From contig DASSJI010000138.1 of assembly GCA_035691285.1 (NCBI GenBank), forward strand, positions 1-40,006: a DNA stretch of 40,006 nucleotides, given 5' to 3'. Shown in pieces: positions 26,371-35,217 of this stretch. Under the pieces are notes generated by a model. It was not told the DNA's origin. It ran no database searches and was given only the letters and a program-made list of their open reading frames with translations. The stretch's first letter is position 1. Each line of letters starts with the position of its first letter. This DNA comes from DATFEN01 sp035691285. GTDB taxonomy: Bacteria; Acidobacteriota; Vicinamibacteria; Fen-336. The translations under genes were made by a program, and so were the position numbers.

Positions 26371-27476
26371 GGCGCACGCTCGCGGTGGTCGTGGCCTGTC
26401 TGCCGGCCGCCGCCCAGGCCGACGAACTGCTGCGCGAGACCTGGTCCGCCTACGTCCGCCGCTTCGTGAAGGCGAACGGCCGCGTGGTGGACCCGAAGGC
26501 GGGCGGCATCACCACCTCGGAGGGCCAGGCCTACGCGATGCTGCGGGCCGTCTGGGTGGACGACCGCGCGGTCTTCGATCGCGCACACGCTTGGGCGGTC
26601 GAGCACCTGAACCGCGGCGCCAGGAAGGACCGGCTGTGGGCCTGGAAGTGGGACGGCCGCGTCGTGGACACGGGCTTCGCGTCGGACGCGGACCAGGACG
26701 CGGCCCTGGCGCTCCTCCTCGCCGCCCGTGCGTGGAACGACGACACCTATCTCCGTCGTGCCCGGGAGATGCTGGCGGATCTTTGGGCCAGGGGCACCCT
26801 GGTGGCCGGTGGGCGCCGCTTCCTGCTGGGCGGCGACACGCTCTGCAAGGCCGGAGCCTGCCGCGTCAACCCGTCGTACTACGCGCCCTACGCGTATCGC
26901 TACTTCGCCCGCGAGGATCCGGCTCACGACTGGACGACGCTCGTGGACACGAGCTATCTCCTGCTGGAGCGCAACGCCGCGCTCACCGCCACGCGCCTGC
27001 CGAGCGACTGGCTGCTGCTCGACACGACGACGGGAGCGCTGTCCCTCGGAAGCGAAAAGGACTCCCGCTACTCCTACGATGCGTTCCGCGCCCACTGGCG
27101 CATCCGCCTCGACGGCATCCTCTTCGACGAGCCCCGGGCGCGCGCGTACCTCGCGGACTCGCTCGCCTGGCTGGCGGAGCGCTACCGCAAGGACCGCCGG
27201 CTGCCGGCGATCATCCTCCGCGACGGCCGGCCCGGCGCGGACTACGAGGCGCTCGAGATGCTCGCCAGCCTGGCGCCGGCGCTCCGGGAGTCGGCGCCCG
27301 ACGTGGCCGATGCCCTGAAGGCGCGCCTCGAGGCTGCCCTCGCCGACGGGCTCTGGGGCGACCGCGACAGCTACTATCTCCAGAACTGGGCCTGGTTCGC
27401 GACGGCGCTGGAACGAGGCGCTCTCACGCCCTTCGCGAGGCTCGGCGATGCTCGAGCGCGAGGCGCAGGCCCATGA
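26367..27476 (+). CDS. bcsZ: Periplasmic endo-beta-1,4-glucanase, GH8
   Basis: GTG 26367 overlaps the bcsA stop and gives 369 residues, the normal BcsZ size. A signal peptide (MRRTLAVVVACLPAAAQA-DE) directs it to the periplasm. GH8 landmarks are the general-acid block TTSEGQAYAM (Glu52), SDADQDAALALLLA, the paired WAWKWDG, and YSYDAFRAHWRI in the region of the catalytic base. BcsZ trims or edits nascent cellulose during export. The last 53 bases overlap the 3' end of the inverted bcsB gene. The family assignment is firm. Confidence 0.95.
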   Translation: MRRTLAVVVACLPAAAQADELLRETWSAYVRRFVKANGRVVDPKAGGITTSEGQAYAMLRAVWVDDRAVFDRAHAWAVEHLNRGARKDRLWAWKWDGRVVDTGFASDADQDAALALLLAARAWNDDTYLRRAREMLADLWARGTLVAGGRRFLLGGDTLCKAGACRVNPSYYAPYAYRYFAREDPAHDWTTLVDTSYLLLERNAALTATRLPSDWLLLDTTTGALSLGSEKDSRYSYDAFRAHWRIRLDGILFDEPRARAYLADSLAWLAERYRKDRRLPAIILRDGRPGADYEALEMLASLAPALRESAPDVADALKARLEAALADGLWGDRDSYYLQNWAWFATALERGALTPFARLGDARARGAGP

Positions 27477-29427
27477 ACAAGAGGCTGCTCACCCCAGCGA
27501 GAACCAGGGGCAGGGCAAGCCAGTGGGCGCGGAGCCAGGCCTGCAGGCGCGTCAAGTAGGAGATCTCCGCGAGGGTGCGGCGCTGGCCGAGCTGGAAAGC
27601 GAGCGGGCCTTCGGCCGCCAGGAAAGCCGTGTCGCCTCTCAAACGCTGGAGCACCGAGGGCTCGCCGAGGCCGCGCACGGCCGCGCGCAGCAGTGCCGGG
27701 GTCGGTGCGCGCAGCCGCAGGAAGTAGCGGCCGTCGCCCCGAGGGGACTCGAGCTCCTGGACGAACGGCAGCCGACCGAGCGCCTCGCCCCGCGGCAGGC
27801 GCTTCACGTCCGGCGCCGGGAGCAGGCCGGGGCCGTCCCCTGCCTCGAGCAGGATCGCGTCGCTGCCGCCGCTGGCGACAGCCTGTGGGAGCGTCGCGAC
27901 TCGGAACAGGAACCGATCCGAGGGGAGCAGGCGGCCCAGCAGCACGGCGAGCTCGCACAGGGCCGGGACCGAGTCCTCGCTCCCGGACACGCCGACGACG
28001 GCCTCCGAGAGGTCCGCGCGCAGGCTGAAGGGGTAGAAGCCGTTCCGCAGCAGCGCCAGGTCCGGCAGCTCGACCACGTACTCCCGCGGCAGGTAGAGCG
28101 TGCTCTCGCCGCGCAGGGCCACGAACGGGCCGGTGGCACCGGACCGGCCGTTCCACGCGACCGTGACGAGGTTCTGGCGCTCGAGGGCGGAGGCCGGGAT
28201 CGGGGCAGACAGCCTGAAGGTCCGTCCTCGGGCGTACTGCTCCATCGACGCCCGTCGCAGCAGCACGTCGTTCCAGTACACCTCGAGGTCGGCCTTCGGG
28301 TCGCTCGCGAGGCCGGGCAAGGTCTCGAAGACGAGCGTGACGCGGTGGCCGTAGGGCAGGAAGCGCGCGTCGGGGGGAGCCTCGAGGCGCACGCGCGCCG
28401 GCAGGTCCGCGGTCACCGCCAGCTCCGGGCGCGGGTCACCCGCTTCGTGCAGCGCGAAGCCGTTGGCCGGCGGCATGAAGCTCCGCCATTCGCGCGGCGC
28501 CGCCGAGCGCCGCTCCGGGGCCGCGGACACGAGCAGGAGCCGGCTGCCCTTCCGCCGCGGTCCGAAGAGCCCGAGCGCCGCCCGGCTCACCGCCGCTGGC
28601 TCCGTGCCGGTGATCACGAGGGCCGGCTCCTCGCTCGGGCCGGCCCGCGGCTCGAGCGCCACGATGCCGGTGCCCGCCCCGGCACTGGCCGCGCCCTCGA
28701 GCTCGCCGAGCTCGCGCAGCGCTGGCTGTTCGCGGGCCGTCCCGACCGCGAGCACCGGCGTCCGCGCCTCGCCGAACGAGCGAGCGAAGGCGAGCTGGAC
28801 CTGCGCCGGAGCCACCCGCGACGCAAGCCCCGCCAGGCTTCGCGCCGTCGCCTCGAGCGTCTCCAGGCTCGGCCGCGTGGGCAGGAGGACGGTGAGACGG
28901 CGCGGCTCGTAGCTGCGCCTGCGAAGGAGCGGCTCGGGCAGGTCCGAGAGGCTGGGGACGACGCGCCGGCGCTCGAAGGGGACCGCGATCGAGGAGTCGG
29001 CGCTGACGACGGTCCAGGCGTCCTTGGCGGCGCCCGAGGTCGCGAACTGCTCCACGGAGATCGTGAGCTGGTTCTCCTCGCGGAGCATCAACGGGGGCAG
29101 CGGCACGACCAGCTCGGTCGGCGCGGCGTTGGCCGCCTCGAGCCGCACGCTCCGCAGCACGCCGTGGTTCAGCGACACGGCGAGGAACGAGCGCTCGCCG
29201 TCCAGGGCGGGGGAGTGCTCGAAGCGCAGGCGCAGCTCGCCGCCCGGCTGCGGCCGCCAGTCGAGCGGCCACTGGAACTCGACCAGGCGCGCGGCCCGGG
29301 CACCGGCGAGGCGCAGGTCGGCGAGGCCGAGGTGCTCGGAGAGGCGGATCTCGAGGCGCTCGGCCGCGGCGGACGGAAGGGCAGGCGCGCACAGCGCGAG
29401 CCATGCGACGCTGCGCCGCCGGAGCAT
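27424..29427 (-). CDS. bcsB: BcsB-like periplasmic cellulose synthase subunit
   Basis: ATG 29427 gives 667 residues; a TTG at 29442 would add five. There is a signal peptide (MLRRRSVAWLALCAPALPSA), a long beta-rich periplasmic region with the FQWPLDWRPQPGGELRLRFEHSPAL strand typical of BcsB carbohydrate-binding repeats, and a C-terminal membrane helix (about 637-660) followed by a basic tail. That is the BcsB plan: it stays anchored next to BcsA and guides the glucan through the periplasm. It is somewhat short for the family. In most operons bcsB follows bcsA on the same strand; here it is inverted, converges on bcsZ with a 53-base overlap, and diverges from the altered kinase at 29462. Confidence 0.88.
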   Translation of the reverse strand: MLRRRSVAWLALCAPALPSAAAERLEIRLSEHLGLADLRLAGARAARLVEFQWPLDWRPQPGGELRLRFEHSPALDGERSFLAVSLNHGVLRSVRLEAANAAPTELVVPLPPLMLREENQLTISVEQFATSGAAKDAWTVVSADSSIAVPFERRRVVPSLSDLPEPLLRRRSYEPRRLTVLLPTRPSLETLEATARSLAGLASRVAPAQVQLAFARSFGEARTPVLAVGTAREQPALRELGELEGAASAGAGTGIVALEPRAGPSEEPALVITGTEPAAVSRAALGLFGPRRKGSRLLLVSAAPERRSAAPREWRSFMPPANGFALHEAGDPRPELAVTADLPARVRLEAPPDARFLPYGHRVTLVFETLPGLASDPKADLEVYWNDVLLRRASMEQYARGRTFRLSAPIPASALERQNLVTVAWNGRSGATGPFVALRGESTLYLPREYVVELPDLALLRNGFYPFSLRADLSEAVVGVSGSEDSVPALCELAVLLGRLLPSDRFLFRVATLPQAVASGGSDAILLEAGDGPGLLPAPDVKRLPRGEALGRLPFVQELESPRGDGRYFLRLRAPTPALLRAAVRGLGEPSVLQRLRGDTAFLAAEGPLAFQLGQRRTLAEISYLTRLQAWLRAHWLALPLVLAGVSSLLFMGLRLALEHRRASRRA

Positions 29428-29461
29428 GCCGAATCGTACCAAGGCATGCGAACATCGCCGG

Positions 29462-30934
29462 GTGCCTCCGCCGCCTCCGCGCGCCCTGGGGCGCTACGAG
29501 ATCCTCGCGGAGATCGGCCGCGGCGCCACGACGGTCGCCTATCGCGCCCGCGATCCCGAGCTCGACCGCGTCGTCGTGGTGAAGGCGCTTCTTCTCCCGA
29601 AGGACGCCGAAGCGGAGCGGAGCGCATTCGAAGCACGCTTCCTCGAGGAGGCCCGTCGCGCCTCGCTCGTGTCGCACCCGGGCCTCGTGGCCACCCATGA
29701 CTGCGGCAAGGACGAGGGGAGCGGGACACTGTTCGTGGTCCAGGAGCTGGTCGCCGGTCGCTCGCTCGCGCAGGCGCTCGTGCCCGGAGAGCCGCGCCCG
29801 TGGCGCGACGCCCTGGCGCTCGTCGGGCGCGTGGGCCAGGCCCTGCAGCAGGTCCACGCCGCCGGCCTCGTGCACCGCGACGTCCGACCCTCCAACATCC
29901 TGCTCCAGGACGGCGGAGGGCCGAAGCTCGCCGACTCGGGCGTGGCGCGCTACGAGAGCTCGCGGCTCACCCTCACGAACCTGCGCCAGGCGTTCGGCGA
30001 GCCGCTCTACAGCTCTCCTGAGGAGGCGGTGGGGGAGCGCGTCGACGCGCGCGCCGACGTCTTCGCGCTGGGGGCCGTGGCCTACCGCCTGCTGACCGGG
30101 CACGACGCCTTCGCAGCCGAGAGTCCCCAGAGGATCCTGGCCCGGGTCCTCCACGACCGCCCGCGGCCTCCTTCGGAGATCGTGCCGGGCCTGCCGGCGG
30201 GAGTCGACCAGGTGCTGGAGACGGCCCTCGCCAAGTCGCGCAAGGACCGCTACGCCGACGCGAACGCGTTCTGCGACGACGTCGGCGATCTCCTGGCCGG
30301 CCGCCCGCCGCGGCACGCGAGGACCGGCGCCGCTCGGCCGGACACTGCGCGCTTCCTGGCAGACGCGTCCGCCGAGGTCGAGCCGGGCCAGGGGACGGCC
30401 ACGGGCTCCGTCCGTGTGCGGCGCCGCGCCGTCGTCCGCGTGGGCGTCGGCCTCGGCGCGCTGGCGCTGGTCGCCGGCCTCGAGCTGCTGCGGCGGGAGG
30501 TGGAGGCGCCCGTCGCGGCGCCGGCCGGGCGCCCGACGCTGGAGCTGGAGAGCCGCGAGGAGCCGCGGCCGCTCTCGGACATCTCGGAGCTTCCGTCGAT
30601 CGAGGAGCCCAAGCCGGTCGCGCGACTCGCGATCGACTTCAAGCACACCCTCGAGAGGGGGACCCTGGTCGTGAGCGTCGACGGGACGCCGGTGCTGGAG
30701 CGCCGCGTGACGGGCGCGGTGAAGAAGTCTCTGCTCGGGATCAAGCTGCGCGAGGGCCGCTTGCGCCAGGTCGTCGAAGTCGCGCCGGGCCCGCACGAGA
30801 TCTCGGTGCGGGTGTCCTGGGGCGACGACCGGCGCGCCGACACGATCGCCGGCAGCTTCGCCGCAGGCGCGACCCGGAGGCTCTCGGCCAGACTCGCCCG
30901 CCTCGGGAAGTCGCTGTCCCTGGAGTGGGAGTAG
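29462..30934 (+). CDS. Transmembrane pseudokinase-like protein, copy 3 of shared-tail family
   Basis: GTG 29462 gives 490 residues; the in-frame ATG at 29426 would overlap the bcsB start. The kinase-like domain (about 10-265) keeps GRGATTVAY, the lysine in VVVKAL, and RADVFALG. The catalytic loop reads HRDVRPSN, with Arg for the catalytic Lys, and DFG is DSG (LADSGVAR). The activation end is EPLYSSPE. These changes predict low or no phosphotransfer, although the metal-binding Asp and Asn remain. A membrane helix (about 324-343) and the shared outer domain follow (LAIDFKHTLERGTLVVSVDG, PGPHEISVRVSWGDD, FAAGATRRLSARL, ending GKSLSLEWE). It diverges from bcsB with only 34 bases between, which suggests a regulatory partner role for the cellulose machinery. 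Confidence 0.9.
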   Translation: MPPPPPRALGRYEILAEIGRGATTVAYRARDPELDRVVVVKALLLPKDAEAERSAFEARFLEEARRASLVSHPGLVATHDCGKDEGSGTLFVVQELVAGRSLAQALVPGEPRPWRDALALVGRVGQALQQVHAAGLVHRDVRPSNILLQDGGGPKLADSGVARYESSRLTLTNLRQAFGEPLYSSPEEAVGERVDARADVFALGAVAYRLLTGHDAFAAESPQRILARVLHDRPRPPSEIVPGLPAGVDQVLETALAKSRKDRYADANAFCDDVGDLLAGRPPRHARTGAARPDTARFLADASAEVEPGQGTATGSVRVRRRAVVRVGVGLGALALVAGLELLRREVEAPVAAPAGRPTLELESREEPRPLSDISELPSIEEPKPVARLAIDFKHTLERGTLVVSVDGTPVLERRVTGAVKKSLLGIKLREGRLRQVVEVAPGPHEISVRVSWGDDRRADTIAGSFAAGATRRLSARLARLGKSLSLEWE

Positions 30935-30941
30935 GCCCGAG

Positions 30942-32264
30942 CTAGATTGGCAGGCGCAGGATCGCCGTGCAGCCGGGGCCCGGCTTCCGGTTCTCGAGGG
31001 CGAGCACGCCGCCGTGGGCCTCGGCGATCTGCTGCGCGAAGACGAGGCCGATGCCCGAGCCGCCGGGCTTGGTGGTGAAGAACGGCACGAACAGGTTGGC
31101 CTTCGGCGGAAGGCCCGGCCCGTCGTCATCGATCCGGACCTCGACCTGGCGCCCGCCGGGGACGAGCCGCCAGGCGGCGCGCACGCCGCCGCGCGTCTCG
31201 ACGGCGGCGTCGGCGGCGTTGCGGAACAGGTTGATGAGGAGCTGCTCGAGCTGGTCGGCGTCGGCCCGCGCCTTGATCTCGGGACCGGGCCCGACGCCCA
31301 CCGCGATCCGCGTCTCGAGGGACGCGGCGCGGCGGACCAGCGCGCCAATGTCCACGGGAGCGAGGCTCGGTGCCGGCAGCCGGGCCAGCCGCGCGTAGGC
31401 CTCCATGAATCGCGACAGCGACTCGGCCCGGGCCGCGATCACCGAGAGCCCGCGCCGCATGTCCTCGTCGGCATCGGCGGGCCGCGGCTCACGGGAGAGC
31501 GTGGCCTCCAGGCTCCCTGCGATGGACTTGATCGGCGCCAGGGAGTTGTTGAGCTCGTGCCCGATCACGCGGATCAGCCGCTGCCAGGCCTGCCGCTCCT
31601 CGTCGCGGAGCGCGCGGCTCACGTCCGCCAGCACCAGGAGCTGATGCGGCTTGCCCCCCTGGCGGAAGCTCGAATGCCGCGCCTCGAACCGCCCCATCGC
31701 CCCGGGGAAGATCATCTCGAGCACCTTGGGGCCCGCCGCGTGCAGGGCGCCGTCGAGGCCCAGCTCGGTCGCCGCGCGGCCGAGGAGCTGCTCCGCCGGC
31801 CGGGCCAGGATCCGCTCGGCGGCGCGGTTGACGAGGCGCAGCCGCTCCTCCTCGTCGAACGTGAAGACCGCCACGTCGATCTCCTCGGCGACCTTGCGCA
31901 GGAGCGCCGTGGCCTCGAGGGCGCCGAGGCGCTGCTCGCGGAGCGTCACGGCGAGGGCGTTGAACTCGGCCATCGCCTGGCTCAGGGCGTCGTCGCCCTT
32001 CGTCCGCCGCGCCCGGAAGGAGTAGTCCTCCTCGCGGAGCGCGGCGAGGAGGTTCGACAGCGTGCGCAGGGGATGAATGACGTCGGACTGCGCGGTGAAC
32101 GCGAAGCCGAGCCACAGCAGGATCACGAAACCGCCGAGGGTGAAGACCACCTTGGCCTCGTAGCCTCCCAGGCGAAGCAGCAGGGCGGTCGCGAGGATTC
32201 CCGGCAGCCCGGCCAGCAGGGCCATGAGGAGCACCCGGCGCTCGTGGGTGAGGCGGCGCCTCAC
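30942..32264 (-). CDS. NtrY-like membrane sensor histidine kinase
   Basis: GTG 32264 overlaps the stop of the response regulator (GTGA) and gives 440 residues. Two membrane helices (about 12-55) are followed by a HAMP-like linker and a PAS-like domain (VAVFTFDEEERLRLVNRAAERIL). The phosphoacceptor box is VIGHELNNSLAPIKS and the ATPase region has LLINLFRNAADAA, DDDGPGLP and GSGIGLVFAQQIAEAHGG. The almost absent periplasmic loop suggests sensing within the membrane or cytoplasm. It should phosphorylate the co-encoded NtrC-type regulator. It is the third gene of the ABC ATPase-regulator-kinase unit. Confidence 0.95.
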   Translation of the reverse strand: MRRRLTHERRVLLMALLAGLPGILATALLLRLGGYEAKVVFTLGGFVILLWLGFAFTAQSDVIHPLRTLSNLLAALREEDYSFRARRTKGDDALSQAMAEFNALAVTLREQRLGALEATALLRKVAEEIDVAVFTFDEEERLRLVNRAAERILARPAEQLLGRAATELGLDGALHAAGPKVLEMIFPGAMGRFEARHSSFRQGGKPHQLLVLADVSRALRDEERQAWQRLIRVIGHELNNSLAPIKSIAGSLEATLSREPRPADADEDMRRGLSVIAARAESLSRFMEAYARLARLPAPSLAPVDIGALVRRAASLETRIAVGVGPGPEIKARADADQLEQLLINLFRNAADAAVETRGGVRAAWRLVPGGRQVEVRIDDDGPGLPPKANLFVPFFTTKPGGSGIGLVFAQQIAEAHGGVLALENRKPGPGCTAILRLPI

Positions 32265-33613
32265 AGGCCGTAGCGCTGCAGTCGTCGGTACAGGGCGCTT
32301 CGGGACAGCCCCAGGGCCTCGGCGGCGCGGCTGACGTTGCCGTCGAAGCGGGAGAGCGCCTTCTTGATGAGGAAGGCCTCCACTTCCTCGAGGCTCATCT
32401 CCTCGAGACGCGACGCTGCCTCGGCCGCCCTGAGCGCCAGGTCCACCGCCCGCACGGTGTTGGCGCGGGTCATGAGCACCGCGCGCTCGATGGCGTGGTC
32501 CAGCTCGCGGACGTTGCCCGGCCACGGGTGTTCCTCGAGGGCCCGCCGGGCGGCGGCGTCGAAGCCCGTGACCGCCTTGCGGTAGCGCTGCGCGTGCTGC
32601 CTCAGGAAATGCTGGGCCAGGGGCTCGATGTCCTCGCGCCTCTCCCTGAGGGGCGGCACGCGGATCTCGATGGTGTTGATGCGGAACAGCAGGTCCTGCC
32701 GGAAGCGGCCGGCGGCCTGCTCCTGGTGCAGGTCCGCGTTCGTGGCCGAGAGGATGCGCACGTCGGCCTTGCGCGTGCGCGAGGAGCCGACGCGCTCGAA
32801 GTCGCCGGTCTCGAGCACCCGGAGCAGCTTCGGCTGCAGGTTCAAGGGGACGTTCGCGATCTCGTCGAGGAACAGCGTGCCGCCGTCGGCCAGCTCGAAC
32901 CGCCCCACGCGGTCGGTCTTGGCGTCGGTGAAGGCGCCCTTGACGTGGCCGAAGAGCTCGCTCTCGAACAGGCCTTCGGAGAGCCCGCCGGCGTTCACGG
33001 TCACGAGCGCCTTCCCGGCGCGCAGCGACGCGCCATGGAGCGCTTGCGCCACCGTGCCCTTGCCCGATCCGTTCTCGCCGGTGATCAGCACGTTCGCGTC
33101 GGAAGGGCCGACGCGCTCGATCATCTCGAGGACCGGCCGCATGGCCGCCGAATGGGCGATGAGTCGCGACCCGCCGTCGCCCCGCAGCGCGCGGTTCTCG
33201 GCCTCGAGGCGCTTCTCCCGGCGCAGCGCCCGCGCCAGCTCCACCTGGGTCTTGAGGATCGCGAGGAGCCGCGCGTTCTCCCACGGCTTCTGGACGAAGT
33301 CGCGAGCGCCGCGGCGCATCGCCTCGACGGCCACGTCCACGCTGCCCCAGGCGGTCATCACCACCACCGGCAGCGTCGCGTCGAGGGCCTGGAGCTTCGC
33401 CAGCAGGTCGAGGCCCTCGCGGCCCGAGGTCGTGTCGCGGGCGTAGTTGAGGTCCACGAGGGCGGCGTCGTAGTCGCGCTGCTCGGCGGCCTCCATGACC
33501 TGGGCCGGAGAGGCGGCGGTGTCGATCTGGAAGCCCTCGCCCTTCAGCAGGAGGCGCAGCGCCTCGAGCACGTCGGGCTGGTCGTCGGCGACGAGGACGC
33601 GGGCGGCGCTCAT
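32261..33613 (-). CDS. NtrC-family sigma-54-dependent response regulator
   Basis: This 450-residue protein has three domains. The receiver (1-120) has VADDQ, the phospho-acceptor Asp in ALVDLNY and VVMTAWG. The AAA+ domain (about 150-375) has Walker A GENGSGKG and Walker B GGTLFLDEIA. The C-terminal Fis-type helix-turn-helix is SRAAEALGLSRSALYRRLQRYG. The sigma-54 contact loop reads GAFTDA instead of GAFTGA. It activates sigma-54 promoters once phosphorylated by the neighbouring histidine kinase. A near-consensus sigma-54 promoter lies before the first gene of its own operon, so autoregulation is likely. It starts 85 bases downstream of the ABC ATPase. Confidence 0.95.
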   Translation of the reverse strand: MSAARVLVADDQPDVLEALRLLLKGEGFQIDTAASPAQVMEAAEQRDYDAALVDLNYARDTTSGREGLDLLAKLQALDATLPVVVMTAWGSVDVAVEAMRRGARDFVQKPWENARLLAILKTQVELARALRREKRLEAENRALRGDGGSRLIAHSAAMRPVLEMIERVGPSDANVLITGENGSGKGTVAQALHGASLRAGKALVTVNAGGLSEGLFESELFGHVKGAFTDAKTDRVGRFELADGGTLFLDEIANVPLNLQPKLLRVLETGDFERVGSSRTRKADVRILSATNADLHQEQAAGRFRQDLLFRINTIEIRVPPLRERREDIEPLAQHFLRQHAQRYRKAVTGFDAAARRALEEHPWPGNVRELDHAIERAVLMTRANTVRAVDLALRAAEAASRLEEMSLEEVEAFLIKKALSRFDGNVSRAAEALGLSRSALYRRLQRYGL

Positions 33614-33698
33614 GGCCGAGGGCAGTATAGCGGCGCCGGCCGCCTACTCACGGCGCCGCGCGGCCGACGTCGCATCGGCACGCGGGTGGAAGGACACG

Positions 33699-34361
<663 letters not shown>

Positions 34362-34375
34362 GCCCACATCCTGAC

Positions 34376-34391
34376 ACCAAGGGTCGTGCCA
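34376..34391 (-). promoter_or_regulatory. Sigma-54-type (-24/-12) promoter of the ABC-NtrC-HK operon
   Basis: On the minus strand the 16 bases TGGCACGACCCTTGGT match the sigma-54 consensus TGGCACGRNNNTTGCW at every position except one, G for C in the -12 box. The spacing is exact. Transcription would begin near 34366, a few bases before the ATG at 34361, so the message would be nearly leaderless. An NtrC-type activator is encoded in the operon it would drive. Confidence 0.55.
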
Positions 34392-34571
34392 GCCCGGCGG
34401 CCGCGAGCAACTCACGACGCGCTCGGAGCTTGGTCGACCGAGCCGCGCTCGACCGCCCTTCGCAGGTGTCCGATTTTGGGACGGCCGTTTTCGGTCACGG
34501 ACACGTGGCGAGGCGCAAGGATCGGCGCGCCTGTGAGTTGCGGGTGTAAGCTGGCCGCCAGCGCGGGCAGG

Positions 34572-34591
34572 CTCGCCCCGTCCTGGGCGAG
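34572..34591. repeat. Hairpin upstream of the second sigma-factor gene
   Basis: CTCGCCC (34572-34578) and GGGCGAG (34585-34591) form a perfect 7-base stem with a six-base loop, 32 bases before the ATG of the sigma gene. It lies in the 262-base gap between the divergent ABC ATPase and the sigma gene. No other clear signal is visible in this gap apart from the sigma-54-like site. Confidence 0.35.
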
Positions 34592-34623
34592 AATCACGGC
34601 CTCGCTGCATTAGGGTTCAGGAG

Positions 34624-35217
34624 ATGGCACCGGCCGGGGACGCCTCGCCCGAGAGGAGCATCCTGCGCGCCCGAGCGCGGGGGGAGGTGTCGGCCGATAG
34701 CTCCTTCGAGGAGCTGTACCAGCTCTACGGGCCCACGGTTCGCGGGTGGCTGCGGGTCCGGGTGCCCGGCCCCGCCGCCGACGACCTGATGCAGGACGTG
34801 TGGCTGATCTTCCACGGGCGCTGGCGGCGCTGGGAGTTCCGGCCCGAGATGGAGGCGGAGGCGGCGCGGCCCGTGTTGAGCTTCCTGTTCCGGACCTGCC
34901 ACTTCGTCCTGCGCGGACATCGGCGGCGCTCGGGGCGGGAGGAGAGCGTCGAAGGTGTCGAGGCCGTGGACGAGGGCGGCGCCGAGCGGCTGATGCGTGA
35001 GGTGGAGGGCGGCCGGGCCCTGGGCCTGGCGCGCCGGCTGTGCCCCGAGGAGGAGCTGGATGTGCTCCTGCCCAAGCTCGCCGGCGTCCCGGCCCGTGAG
35101 ATCGCGCGCACCCTTGCCATCAGCGAGCCCGTCGTCGACCACCGCTTCCGCAACGCGCTCGCCAGGATCCGCAAGAGCCTGGGCCGGGCGCCGAAGGGGG
35201 GCAAGCGTGGCCACTGA
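34624..35217 (+). CDS. ECF-like RNA polymerase sigma factor
   Basis: This 197-residue protein has a region 2-like segment (SFEELYQLYGPTVRGWLRVRV, ADDLMQDVWLIFHGRW, RPVLSFLFRTCHFVLRGHRRR) and a region 4-like helix-turn-helix (LLPKLAGVPAREIARTLAISE, HRFRNALARIRKSLG). The spacing matches ECF sigma factors, though the sequence is divergent. GGAG directly precedes the ATG. No anti-sigma gene follows. Instead a DinB, a YciI-like and a small membrane protein are tightly coupled to it, so one of these, perhaps the membrane protein, could serve as its regulator. That is inference. Confidence 0.85.
   Translation: MAPAGDASPERSILRARARGEVSADSSFEELYQLYGPTVRGWLRVRVPGPAADDLMQDVWLIFHGRWRRWEFRPEMEAEAARPVLSFLFRTCHFVLRGHRRRSGREESVEGVEAVDEGGAERLMREVEGGRALGLARRLCPEEELDVLLPKLAGVPAREIARTLAISEPVVDHRFRNALARIRKSLGRAPKGGKRGH

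Noticed and set aside
34412..34597. A 61-codon minus-strand frame upstream of the ABC ATPase
   Set aside because: No ribosome site, no similarity I recognise, and it runs through the hairpin at 34572; I treat it as non-coding.
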